DNA of 49,407 bases from Bacteroidales bacterium (GTDB taxonomy: Bacteria > Bacillota > Clostridia > Lachnospirales > Lachnospiraceae), in the NCBI GenBank assembly GCA_023664535.1, contig JAMPFJ010000022.1:1-49407 (forward strand). Direction: 5' to 3'. Positions 26,211-33,897 of this stretch are shown piece after piece; within the stretch, counting starts at the first letter, position 1; each line of letters opens with the position of its first letter. The position numbers were made by a program, and so were the translations under genes. The notes below the pieces were generated by a model that did not search any database, had not been told where the DNA came from, and was given only the letters and a program-made list of their open reading frames with translations.

Positions 26211-26497
26211 GCTAATTTGTCCGAATTCTTTATTTTCTGCATTTTTCACACTATGCCACTTTGAAATTGTGCATATTTACAACATCTGACAATTTTCTCT
26301 TTGGTATATCTTTCTAATTCTATTCTTCCACATATTTACACATTTTATACAAACCCGGACATCAAAGTTTTTCCGGCACTACGGATAAAACAGCAAAAAG
26401 AAAGATTCCCTTTACGCTTTACTTATGGTAAAATACGGTAAACCAAGATAAATTCGTACATAAGCAAAAATAAATTATTACGAGGAGGTTCCCAGCA
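26211..26497. other. AT-rich intergenic region upstream of the expansin gene
   Basis: About 290 bp between the carD-like promoter and the expansin start. It ends with a strong GAGGAGG site before the ATG at 26498. No clear 17-bp-spaced plus-strand promoter was found; the best candidates around 26411-26450 are weak, so the expansin gene may need an activator or another sigma factor. No riboswitch or coding sequence recognised. Confidence 0.5.
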
Positions 26498-27712
26498 ATG
26501 AAAACAACACGCACGCATCTGTTATTGCTTTTTTGTCTTTTCGGACTCGCTGCTGCCGCCGGCATTTTCCCCTGCACCCGGGTGAACGCCGCCAAGAAAA
26601 TCCGGCTGAGCGCCGGACAAATCACCATGGTAAAAGGACAGAAAAAAACACTGAAGCTTACCGGCGCCAAAAAACCGGTTAAATGGATTTGTAAAAACAA
26701 GCGTATTGCAGCCATGAAAAAAACAGGAAAAGCATCCGTTGGCATAACGGCAAAGAAAAAAGGAAGCACTTATCTGTATGCCAAATGCGGAGGACGGAAA
26801 TACCGCTGTAAAATCATTGTGGAAACACCGTCCCTGAACCGGAAAACCGTCGCTTTACAGACTGGCAAAACCTTTTCGCTAAACATTTCCGGCACCCGGC
26901 AAAAAATCACTTACAAAAGCAGTAATCCTTCTGTTGCCGAAATAAATAAACAGGGAATGATTACTGCCAAAACCCCTGGAACCGCCAGCATTACCGCCCG
27001 TCTTGCCTGCGGGAAAAAATATACCTGCCGCATATCCGTATCTGCCGCAGATTCCGTTACCACCCCGCCCAGCAGCGATACGGTAAATGCCGACGCCGGA
27101 GAATACTCCATCGGCGTAATACATACCGGAGACGGTACCTACTATGACGGCGGCTATGTTGGCGGCTGCTGTAATTTAGACGATATTGCCGGAAATTATT
27201 ATGTTGCAGCCGTCCACAAAGAGGATTACCGTGCCGGCAGCCTTGCGGGCGCCTATCTGAAGGTAACCGGTCCTCACGGAAGCATCAACGTTCTGGTCAC
27301 CGATACACTGGCAGACGGAGAAGGGAAAAAGGGAGATATTGATTTAAATAAAGAAGCCTTTTCCAAAATTGAACCGCTTGTCACCGGAAGAATGACCGTC
27401 ACCTGGGAAATCATTCCGCTTCCTACGGAGGAGCCCATTCAATATGTGTACAAGCCCACCAGCAACCAATACTGGATGCAGGTACAAATCCGAAACCATC
27501 GGTATCCGGTTAAAAAACTGGAAATACAGACCTCCTCCAATCAATATAAAGAGCTTCCCCGGGAAGAATACAATTATTTTACTTTGGATAATCCCGGAGC
27601 GGGACCTTACAATTTCCGGGTAACGGATATTTACGGACATGTGCTGATTGACAGGAACGTACCCTTAAGTCCCTCTTCTCCGGTAAAAGGAACAGCAAAT
27701 TTCCCCTACTGA
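26498..27712 (+). CDS. Secreted bacterial expansin with two Ig-like domains
   Basis: The protein has 404 residues. A signal peptide ends near 31. Two bacterial Ig-like (Big2-type) repeats cover about 33-108 and 112-182 (for example YKSSNPSVAEINKQGMITAK). Residues about 203-307 match the expansin double-psi beta-barrel: GDGTYYDGG near 211-219, VTDTL at 267-271 and GDIDLN with Asp282 at the position of the essential Asp82 of B. subtilis EXLX1. Residues about 315-404 match the CBM63 domain, with YWMQVQIRNHRYPVKKLE and aromatic residues Y325, W326 and Y358 at the cellulose-binding positions. Expansins loosen cellulose-containing walls without hydrolysis. Ig-like repeats at the N-terminus suggest surface anchoring or spacing. 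It is convergent with the antiporter gene (4-bp gap). Confidence 0.9.
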   Translation: MKTTRTHLLLLFCLFGLAAAAGIFPCTRVNAAKKIRLSAGQITMVKGQKKTLKLTGAKKPVKWICKNKRIAAMKKTGKASVGITAKKKGSTYLYAKCGGRKYRCKIIVETPSLNRKTVALQTGKTFSLNISGTRQKITYKSSNPSVAEINKQGMITAKTPGTASITARLACGKKYTCRISVSAADSVTTPPSSDTVNADAGEYSIGVIHTGDGTYYDGGYVGGCCNLDDIAGNYYVAAVHKEDYRAGSLAGAYLKVTGPHGSINVLVTDTLADGEGKKGDIDLNKEAFSKIEPLVTGRMTVTWEIIPLPTEEPIQYVYKPTSNQYWMQVQIRNHRYPVKKLEIQTSSNQYKELPREEYNYFTLDNPGAGPYNFRVTDIYGHVLIDRNVPLSPSSPVKGTANFPY

Positions 27713-27716
27713 AATT

Positions 27717-28943
27717 TCAACATTTTTCCGTGTTATTACTTGATGCTGTTTCTTTCTCCAGTAAATGCTGATAGGTCATATCCATGCAAAATGCACCTAT
27801 CGGAGCAGTAATTATAATGGATAATACCGCTACCGATAAAACCATATTACCGCATGGCAGACCTAAAGATAACGGAACGGAACCGATAGCGGCTTGAACT
27901 GTAGCCTTTGGCAGATAAGCGATAATACAAAACACCTTTTCTTTCAAATTCAGTTTTGCTCCGATTAAGCACAGGCAAACACCGACAGAGCGGAAGATGA
28001 GTGAAATAAAAATCATGAACACCGCACCTAACCCGGCTTCCAAGGTATAACGAATATCAACAGCCGCCCCCACAAGCACAAACAAAATAACCTCGGCGGC
28101 AATCCACAGCTTGCCAAACTTCTCAGAAAGAGATGCCGAAACCGAAGCGTCGCTTTTTAACTGTAACATGCATGCCATGCTCATCACTGCGAGAAGTCCG
28201 GAAACAGGAATAACCTGTTTTAACTGTTCTTCCAATGCCGTCAACAAAAAAGCTGTTCCAAGGATAATCATAACTTTTTCGCTGTTTCGTACATCATTTT
28301 TATGTACATGCCGCATTTCAAAAAAGGCAGACAGAAAAATACCCATAACCGCCCCAACAAAAATGCCTGAGACAATGGAAACGGGAATATTGATAAGCTC
28401 TGTAAGGCTCACTGAATTTCCCTGTGCCGCCCCGATAAATGTTGAAAACAGTACAACGACAAAAACATCATCTAATGACGCACCTGCCAAAATGAGCTGC
28501 GGAATACCTTTTTGGGTCCCATATTTCGTTTCCATAAGCTGTACCATTCTGGGCACAACAACCGCCGGTGATACCGCACCAAGAACAGCTCCCATGACAG
28601 CGGCATCAATCCATGTTATTCTGAGAATAACCGGGGCAAACAGAACAAATGCCAGTATCTCAAAAATTGCCGGTAAAAAGGACATTAAGATTGCCGGACG
28701 TCCTACTTTCTTTAAGTCATCAATATTGAGCGACAATCCGGCCTTAATTAAAATAATGACTAATGCCATCTGACGCAAATCTGCGGATATCCCCAAAATG
28801 GAATCATCCAAAATGTTAAAAGCATATGGTCCCAATGCAACTCCTGCAAGCAGCATACCAATAATCCGGGGAAGTTTCATTTTTTGGCAGACCGATGCCA
28901 TAGCAAGCCCAGCCAGAAAAACAAATGCAAGTGATATCAACAT
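27717..28943 (-). CDS. Cation:proton antiporter (KefB/NhaP-like) under fluoride control
   Basis: About 408 residues, with roughly 12 membrane helices, of the monovalent cation:proton antiporter (CPA) superfamily. Features include LPRIIGMLLAGVALGPYAF early on, GAVLGAVSPAVVVPRMVQL, and the paired Asp in AGASLDDVFVVVLFSTF at the position of the ion-binding acids. Relatives use the proton gradient to expel Na+ or K+. The fluoride riboswitch directly upstream (28965-29060) links it to fluoride resistance. Antiporters of this group are among known fluoride-riboswitch targets, but the transported ion here is not known. The start at 28943 has AAAGGAGG ahead, just past the riboswitch terminator. Confidence 0.9.
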   Translation of the reverse strand: MLISLAFVFLAGLAMASVCQKMKLPRIIGMLLAGVALGPYAFNILDDSILGISADLRQMALVIILIKAGLSLNIDDLKKVGRPAILMSFLPAIFEILAFVLFAPVILRITWIDAAVMGAVLGAVSPAVVVPRMVQLMETKYGTQKGIPQLILAGASLDDVFVVVLFSTFIGAAQGNSVSLTELINIPVSIVSGIFVGAVMGIFLSAFFEMRHVHKNDVRNSEKVMIILGTAFLLTALEEQLKQVIPVSGLLAVMSMACMLQLKSDASVSASLSEKFGKLWIAAEVILFVLVGAAVDIRYTLEAGLGAVFMIFISLIFRSVGVCLCLIGAKLNLKEKVFCIIAYLPKATVQAAIGSVPLSLGLPCGNMVLSVAVLSIIITAPIGAFCMDMTYQHLLEKETASSNNTEKC

Positions 28944-28964
28944 AAATATTCCTCCTTTAAACAT

Positions 28965-29060
28965 AAAAAAAGCCAATGTCCTGCTGCGATTACTAAATCA
29001 CAGAAGTCATCAGCTTAATAAAAGCGGTTTAGGTTTCCCAGGGGAGAACTTCATTCCCTT
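28965..29060 (-). ncRNA. Fluoride riboswitch (crcB motif) with intrinsic terminator
   Basis: On the minus strand the aptamer begins at 29058 with GGGAAUGAAGUUCUCCC, whose ends form a hairpin and whose loop GAAGU can pair with ACUUC downstream, the pseudoknot of this class. It continues with AAACCGC, then a GCUU/AAGC stem and the conserved UGAUGACUUCU. The strand from 29016 to 28996 can instead pair with 28991-28971, loop UAGU, forming a long terminator hairpin followed by seven T residues (28971-28965). That terminator uses the aptamer's 3' half (GCUGAUGACUUC), so fluoride binding would prevent termination and switch on the antiporter gene. Identified by eye from the consensus. Confidence 0.88.
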
Positions 29061-29065
29061 TTTGT

Positions 29066-29094
29066 ACTTTAACAAAGAAACCAAAAATTGTCAA
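29066..29094 (-). promoter_or_regulatory. Promoter of the fluoride riboswitch/antiporter unit
   Basis: On the minus strand, a perfect TTGACA (29094-29089), 17 bp and TAAAGT (29071-29066). Transcription would start just before the first aptamer nucleotides. Confidence 0.75.
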
Positions 29095-29126
29095 CCATTT
29101 TAACCGATGCACAGCTCAGTCAAAGC

Positions 29127-30020
29127 TTACCGGTCATACCGGCGAAGCAGCCCGACCCCTAACGGATACGGTCCGGTGTGTACACCAATCATTGCTCCAA
29201 TCTGAAAGATTCCGATGTCCGTTATGCCAGAATAGGCCTGCAGGGAAGAAAGAAGCTCTTTGCGAAAATCCACCGCCTCTTCGTAGTCATATCCATAACC
29301 GATAACAATCTGGTAATCATCCGGTGATTCTCCGATTTCGTCAAAATGGGATTTTATCTTATCCAGAATTTTCTGTATAGACTTCTTTCTGCTTCTGGCA
29401 ATTCCAAAGGGAAAAATTTCTCCCTCCTTCAAGATAATCATCGGCCGGATTTTCAAAGCATTTACAGCCACCTTCATTACCTTTCCCACACGTCCGCCGT
29501 GAATCAGGTAATCCATGTTTCCCACCGTAAAAATGATTCTTCCGGTCTTCTTAATCCGGTCAATCCCTTCAATAACTTCAGAATAGGAAAGTCCGTCCTC
29601 CTGCATCCGTGCAGCCTCTAACACTAAAATCCCCTGCAAGACCGTATTTACCGTTGCATCAATCACGGTAATCCGTGCGTCGGGATAATCCTCCAGCAAA
29701 ATATCCTTTGCCGTAGAAGCCGAATTATAAGAGCCGCTGAACTTCGTTGTAATGCAGATACAAATGATATCTTTCCCGTCCTTTATATACGGGGTAAAGG
29801 CTTCCAAGTAATCTTCTACCGAGGGCAGCGACGTTTTCGGAAATATTTCCGGATTATCTACCATTTTCTGATAAAATTCGTGTACCTTTATTTCTTCATT
29901 CTCTTTAAAATAATGCTCTTCATCAAAAGAAATATAAAAAGGTACTACATGCAAATGTTTTTCTTCCACCAACTCCCGGCTTAAGTCACAGGAACTGTCC
30001 GTAATAATCTGATATGCCAT
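29127..30020 (-). CDS. DegV family fatty-acid-binding protein
   Basis: The protein has 297 residues. The family start MAYQIITDSSCDLSRELVE, the ligand-site region KTSLPSVEDYLEAF and the fingerprint ITTKFSGSYNSAS are present, along with GNMDYLIHGGRVGK and a C-terminal GAMIGVHTGPYPLGVG. DegV/FakB proteins bind a fatty acid and present it to the FakA kinase for phosphorylation and entry to phospholipid synthesis. No fakA is in the window. It has its own promoter at 30126-30154 with a leader of about 100 nt. No strong terminator follows, so read-through into the riboswitch leader is possible. Confidence 0.92.
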   Translation of the reverse strand: MAYQIITDSSCDLSRELVEEKHLHVVPFYISFDEEHYFKENEEIKVHEFYQKMVDNPEIFPKTSLPSVEDYLEAFTPYIKDGKDIICICITTKFSGSYNSASTAKDILLEDYPDARITVIDATVNTVLQGILVLEAARMQEDGLSYSEVIEGIDRIKKTGRIIFTVGNMDYLIHGGRVGKVMKVAVNALKIRPMIILKEGEIFPFGIARSRKKSIQKILDKIKSHFDEIGESPDDYQIVIGYGYDYEEAVDFRKELLSSLQAYSGITDIGIFQIGAMIGVHTGPYPLGVGLLRRYDR

Positions 30021-30125
30021 AATACATCTCCTATCTTACCTGCACAAGATTCTATACTCTCTTTATTCTATGTCACAGTCTGTATAATCCATAACATAGT
30101 TTTAAAAACTACTACATATAAATGT

Positions 30126-30154
30126 ACTATAGCATAACTCTATTCCAATTTCAA
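30126..30154 (-). promoter_or_regulatory. Promoter of degV
   Basis: On the minus strand, TTGAAA (30154-30149), 17 bp and TATAGT (30131-30126). The 100-nt leader between here and the gene shows no recognised riboswitch. Confidence 0.6.
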
Positions 30155-30185
30155 TAACCGAATTACAAACTGTTTTCTCCTGATT

Positions 30186-30229
30186 AAAAAAGCTGCCGCA
30201 CGAAGAAATTTATTCCCTCTGCGACAGCA
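30186..30229 (-). terminator. Intrinsic terminator of the pyrE/small membrane protein unit
   Basis: On the minus strand GCTGTCGCA (30228-30220) pairs with TGCGGCAGC (30200-30192; one wobble) and is followed by six T residues. Confidence 0.8.
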
Positions 30230-30240
30230 CCGCCCTGATT

Positions 30241-30393
30241 CTAAAACATAATTTCTTTCTTATCCGACAACAGTCTTCCGCCGTGAATAATCTGCATAAT
30301 GCCAACGGTTACTCCTACCGCAATTAAAATGATTCCAAAGGCAATATTCCATGCCCCAACCTTTTTCATTGTCTTGTAAACCTTCTCGTTCAT
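30241..30393 (-). CDS. 50-residue single-pass membrane protein downstream of pyrE
   Basis: This short gene reads MNEKVYKTMKKVGAW, then a hydrophobic helix (about residues 15-36, with IAFGIILIAVGVTVGIMQI), and ends HGGRLLSDKKEIMF followed by TAG. A GGAGG site lies 6-10 bp ahead of the ATG. It starts 31 bp after pyrE on the same strand, with no promoter between and a terminator after it, so it is cotranscribed with pyrE. Function is unknown. Codon structure, ribosome site and position all support a real gene. Confidence 0.75.
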   Translation of the reverse strand: MNEKVYKTMKKVGAWNIAFGIILIAVGVTVGIMQIIHGGRLLSDKKEIMF

Positions 30394-30424
30394 AAGATAC
30401 CTCCGTTTTCATTATTACTTTGCC

Positions 30425-31099
30425 TTATTTTGCTCCATACTGCTCATAATATGCATCAATCGCCGATTTTAGCGCATCATCAATAATGACTTTCCCTTTA
30501 TACGGCTTATTATACAAATGCTCTACCACCTCTTCCATCGTTACAATGGATGTGGTCTTAAAGCCGTACTTTTCCTCTATCTCCCTGAGCGCTGATTTTT
30601 CACCCTGACCGCGTTCCATACGGTCCACGGAAACCACCATTCCTACCAGTTCCACATCCCCCTGTGCTTTGATAATCGGTAACGTCTCCTCAATCGAGGT
30701 TCCCGCCGTCGTGACGTCCTCAATTATCACCACCTTATCCCCATCAGCAATGGGGCTGCCCAGCAGAATGCCTTTATCTCCATGGTCCTTTACTTCTTTA
30801 CGGTTGGAACAATATTTAATATCCTCGTCATATCGTTCCGCAATCGCCATCGTTGTGGCAACGGTAAGCGGAATCCCTTTATAGGCAGGTCCGAACAGTA
30901 CGTCAAAATCCGTCCCAAACTCGCTGTTAATTGCCTCCGCATAATATTCGCCAAGCCGCCGCAGCTGGGAGCCCGTCCGATAAAATCCGGTATTGACAAA
31001 AAACGGGGTCTTTCTTCCGCTTTTCGTTACAAAATCACCAAATTTCAATACACTGCAATCAATCATAAATTCGATAAATTCTTTCTTATACTGTTCCAT
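30425..31099 (-). CDS. pyrE: Orotate phosphoribosyltransferase
   Basis: About 224 residues. It converts orotate and PRPP to OMP in UMP synthesis. The PRPP-binding signature is VVIIEDVTTAGTSIEE near residue 125. Also present are the N-terminal block KSGRKTPFFVNTGFYRTG and a FGPAYKGIPLTVATTMA block. The start ATG at 31099 was chosen for GGAGGAG ahead; the longer frame lies in the promoter. It is separated from pyrF-pyrK-pyrD by about 5.5 kb carrying an ABC transporter and a two-component system. No PyrR-type attenuator was seen. Confidence 0.95.
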   Translation of the reverse strand: MEQYKKEFIEFMIDCSVLKFGDFVTKSGRKTPFFVNTGFYRTGSQLRRLGEYYAEAINSEFGTDFDVLFGPAYKGIPLTVATTMAIAERYDEDIKYCSNRKEVKDHGDKGILLGSPIADGDKVVIIEDVTTAGTSIEETLPIIKAQGDVELVGMVVSVDRMERGQGEKSALREIEEKYGFKTTSIVTMEEVVEHLYNKPYKGKVIIDDALKSAIDAYYEQYGAK

Positions 31100-31144
31100 C
31101 TGTCTTAACTCCTCCGCTTTCCCTGGATAGTAAATATAAACCAT

Positions 31145-31173
31145 ATTTTAGCATAAAACCCTATGGTTATCAA
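31145..31173 (-). promoter_or_regulatory. Promoter of pyrE
   Basis: On the minus strand, TTGATA (31173-31168), 17 bp and TAAAAT (31150-31145). Confidence 0.65.
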
Positions 31174-31199
31174 CGCATTTCTCCGATAAAACGCTATTC

Positions 31200-31985
31200 C
31201 TATTTCTCTGCAAACCTCGACAAAAACTGTCTCGTCCGCTCCTCCTTCGGATGCTCGATTACCTGTCTTGCCTCCCCCTGCTCTAAAATAATCCCCTCAT
31301 CCATAAAGATAACCTGTTCCGCCACATCCCGGGCAAACGCCATCTCATGGGTAACAATCACCATCGTGGTTTCCTGCTCCGCCAGACTGCGGATTACCTT
31401 CAACACTTCACCGGTCAGCTCCGGGTCCAAAGCCGATGTCGGCTCGTCAAAGCACAAAATGTCCGGTTTCAATGCCAAAGCTCTGGCAATGGCTACCCTT
31501 TGCTGCTGTCCGCCGGAAAGCTGATGGGGATAATGGGATATCCTGTCCGAAAGCCCCATTTTGTCCAAAAGCTGCTTCGCATTTTCCTCAAGTCCATCTA
31601 AAATTGCTTTTTTATTCTCTTTAAAGTCCGGCTTCTCCTTAGCCAGAAGCTGTCCAGCCAGCATGACGTTTTGCAGGGCGGTATACTGCGGAAATAAATG
31701 AAAGGACTGGAATACCATGCCAAAATGAAGACGTTTCTTCCGAATATCTCGCTCCCTCTCGTTCTTCGCTTCCTCTGCATCAAAAAGCTTCTCTCCCCGG
31801 ACAATGATTTTCCCGCTGTCCGGTCTCTCCAAAAAATTCAGACAGCGGAGCAGGGTGGTTTTACCCGAACCGGAAGACCCGATAATCGCCAGTGCCTGTC
31901 CCTGTTCAAGGGAAAAGCTGATGTCTTTTAAAACCTTTGTTGCGCCAAAGCTTTTTTCAATATTTTGAACCTCCAATATTGCCAT
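31200..31985 (-). CDS. Polar amino-acid ABC transporter, ATP-binding protein
   Basis: The protein has 261 residues of the GlnQ/HisP class. Walker A is GSSGSGKTT (about 36-44), the Q-loop GMVFQSFHLFPQYT, the signature LSGGQQQR (about 158-165), Walker B ILCFDEPTSALDPE and the switch His in VIVTHEM. It powers uptake of a polar amino acid with the permease just upstream (12-bp gap). It is the last gene of the solute-binding protein, permease, ATPase unit on the minus strand. The exact substrate cannot be read from this subunit. Confidence 0.94.
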   Translation of the reverse strand: MAILEVQNIEKSFGATKVLKDISFSLEQGQALAIIGSSGSGKTTLLRCLNFLERPDSGKIIVRGEKLFDAEEAKNERERDIRKKRLHFGMVFQSFHLFPQYTALQNVMLAGQLLAKEKPDFKENKKAILDGLEENAKQLLDKMGLSDRISHYPHQLSGGQQQRVAIARALALKPDILCFDEPTSALDPELTGEVLKVIRSLAEQETTMVIVTHEMAFARDVAEQVIFMDEGIILEQGEARQVIEHPKEERTRQFLSRFAEK

Positions 31986-31997
31986 CGTATCTTCCTC

Positions 31998-32690
31998 CTA
32001 CTTAAAATAATCCAGTTTTTTCTCCAGCCAGCCTAAGAGTACGGTAAGGATTCCGCTGAATACCAGATAGTAAAACGCCGTAAAGAACAATGGCCAGATA
32101 GCGCCGGAAATTCCCTGCGAACCCTTTAAGAATGCCTGCCCTGCCCATATAATTTCCTGTAATGCGATTATACGCGCCAACGACGTGTCCTTAACCAGGG
32201 TAATTACCTCATTGGAAATCGGAGGTACAATACGTTTAACCATCTGCAAAAGGGTCACCTTAAAGAAAATCTGGCTCTTCGTCATTCCCAGAACCAGCCC
32301 CGCTTCCTGCTGCCCCTTTGGCACACTTTGAATCCCACCCCGGTATATCTCCGAAAAATAGCAGGAATAATTGATAATAAAAGAAACCGCAGCCGCCAGA
32401 AATCTTCCGTCCTCGCCGCCTCCCCATATGGTGTTTCCAAGTACCAGACCCGGAAAATAATATACAATCAACAGCTGAATCATGAGCGGGGTTCCCCGGA
32501 CAATCCAGACAATAAACCGGGTAAAATAGCGCAGCGGCTTAAATCCCGACATTGAGCCGAAAGCAATAATCAGCCCTAAAGGGAATGCCCCTATCAGGGT
32601 AACAAAAAACAATTTTAACGTTTGTAAAAAGCCCACGTTTAATGCATGAAAAACAATGGGCATCTGTTCCATAATTGTTGACATTTCCAT
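31998..32690 (-). CDS. Polar amino-acid ABC transporter, permease
   Basis: About 230 residues with about five membrane helices of the HisM/GlnP type. The family start (ALNVGFLQTLKLFFVTL), RGTPLMIQLLIVYY and the EAA loop QEAGLVLGMTKSQIFFKV that contacts the ATPase are present. The ATG at 32690 was chosen because relatives begin with the MEQMP-type segment; the frame to 32828 adds a run that starts within the hairpin at 32819-32859. It is downstream of the binding-protein gene and upstream of the ATPase gene. Confidence 0.92.
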   Translation of the reverse strand: MEMSTIMEQMPIVFHALNVGFLQTLKLFFVTLIGAFPLGLIIAFGSMSGFKPLRYFTRFIVWIVRGTPLMIQLLIVYYFPGLVLGNTIWGGGEDGRFLAAAVSFIINYSCYFSEIYRGGIQSVPKGQQEAGLVLGMTKSQIFFKVTLLQMVKRIVPPISNEVITLVKDTSLARIIALQEIIWAGQAFLKGSQGISGAIWPLFFTAFYYLVFSGILTVLLGWLEKKLDYFK

Positions 32691-32818
32691 ACCTGCCTTT
32701 TCCTTTGTGCTGTCTGCAAGCCATAATGAAATTGATGCAAAAAGGGCAGCCCCGATATTCATGACGGCTGCCGCAATAATCAACTCTCCTGCAAAGTGTA
32801 TAACCATTAACCGGCAAA

Positions 32819-32859
32819 GGGCTTTCACCCGAGGGAAAATAAACCCTCCTGTGAAGCCC
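32819..32859 (-). terminator. Hairpin between binding-protein and permease genes
   Basis: GGGCTTTCAC (32819-32828) and GTGAAGCCC (32851-32859) pair with one bulge, and GAGGG (32831-32835) with CCCTC (32844-32848) inside. There is no T-run on the minus strand. It probably lowers downstream expression or protects the 3' end of the more abundant binding-protein message. Confidence 0.45.
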
Positions 32860-32885
32860 CTCCCTTTTTATTCCCTGTTTAACGC

Positions 32886-33755
32886 TTACTCATCACTGCC
32901 GGTCAACGCTGCCTGAACACCGTACTTCTTCGCCGTCTCCATCATGCTTCCGTCGGCGCTGGTGTCTGTGAAAAACTGATTTAATTTCGCCGCCAAATCA
33001 GAGCCCTTTCTGAAGCCTACACCGTATTCCTCCGCATTAAAGCTTGCCGTATAAGTCAAATCTCCATAACTGGTTCCCTCTCCGACCATGGCAGCCGCCA
33101 TCAGCGAATCAATTACAGCGGCGTCCGAGGTTCCGGCTGCCACCTCCATAAGTGCGTCCGCCTGGGTTTTTACCGAAGTAAAATTATAATTCAGCTCCGA
33201 TAAAACCTTTTCTCCCGCAGAACCCACCTCTACGGCAAAATTCAGCTCGTTCAAGCTTTCTACCGTCTGATACCGTTCTGCCTCATCCGCTTTTATGATT
33301 GCCACCTGGGCATTATTACAATAAGCGCGGGAACACTCCATGGCGCTGGTCACCTCATCGGTCAATGTCATCCCGTTCCAGACGCAGTCGATGGACTTGG
33401 CATCCAACTCCAATACCTTATTGTCCCACTCAATCTCTACAAACTCTACCTCAACGCCAAGGCTTTCGGCAAACGCCTTCGCCATATCCGCATCAAATCC
33501 GACCCATTCACCGGAATCGTCCTTATAATCCATCGGCTCAAAATCCGTAATTCCCACAATCAACGTTCCCTTGTCCTGTACATAAGCCAAATCTGATTCC
33601 CCGTTTTCACTAGAATCACTCCCGCCGGACTGCTCTTCCGTTGCCTCCGCAGATGTCGTCTCTTCTCCGGTTTTCTCTCCGCCTTCACTTCCGCACGCTG
33701 CCATACTAAAGCATAATGCTATGGAAAGCGCCAATGCCAATATCTTTTTCTTCAT
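32886..33755 (-). CDS. Polar amino-acid ABC transporter, substrate-binding lipoprotein
   Basis: About 289 residues. A lipoprotein signal peptide with lipobox SMAAC places the acylated Cys at residue 21. A Thr/Glu/Ser linker follows (about 24-55), then the type 2 periplasmic-binding fold with GTLIVGITDFEPMDYKD and VGFDADMAKAFAESLGV, the amino-acid-binding pattern. The ligand is probably a polar or cystine-like amino acid; the exact one is unresolved. The start was chosen for AAGGAG before MKKKI. It is the first gene of the transporter operon, under the promoter at 33842-33870. Confidence 0.92.
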   Translation of the reverse strand: MKKKILALALSIALCFSMAACGSEGGEKTGEETTSAEATEEQSGGSDSSENGESDLAYVQDKGTLIVGITDFEPMDYKDDSGEWVGFDADMAKAFAESLGVEVEFVEIEWDNKVLELDAKSIDCVWNGMTLTDEVTSAMECSRAYCNNAQVAIIKADEAERYQTVESLNELNFAVEVGSAGEKVLSELNYNFTSVKTQADALMEVAAGTSDAAVIDSLMAAAMVGEGTSYGDLTYTASFNAEEYGVGFRKGSDLAAKLNQFFTDTSADGSMMETAKKYGVQAALTGSDE

Positions 33756-33841
33756 TTTACATTCTCCTTCCCGTCGATTTTCTCCCTTCTTCCATACAGA
33801 CTCCGTTTTTCCGGCAGTCTCTGTCAAATCAACACAATGGG

Positions 33842-33870
33842 ATTCTACCATAACCATAAATCGATGTAAA
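33842..33870 (-). promoter_or_regulatory. Promoter of the amino-acid transporter operon
   Basis: On the minus strand, TTTACA (33870-33865), 17 bp and TAGAAT (33847-33842). Confidence 0.6.
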
Positions 33871-33897
33871 GATAATGTTTAAAATTCATGAAAAACG

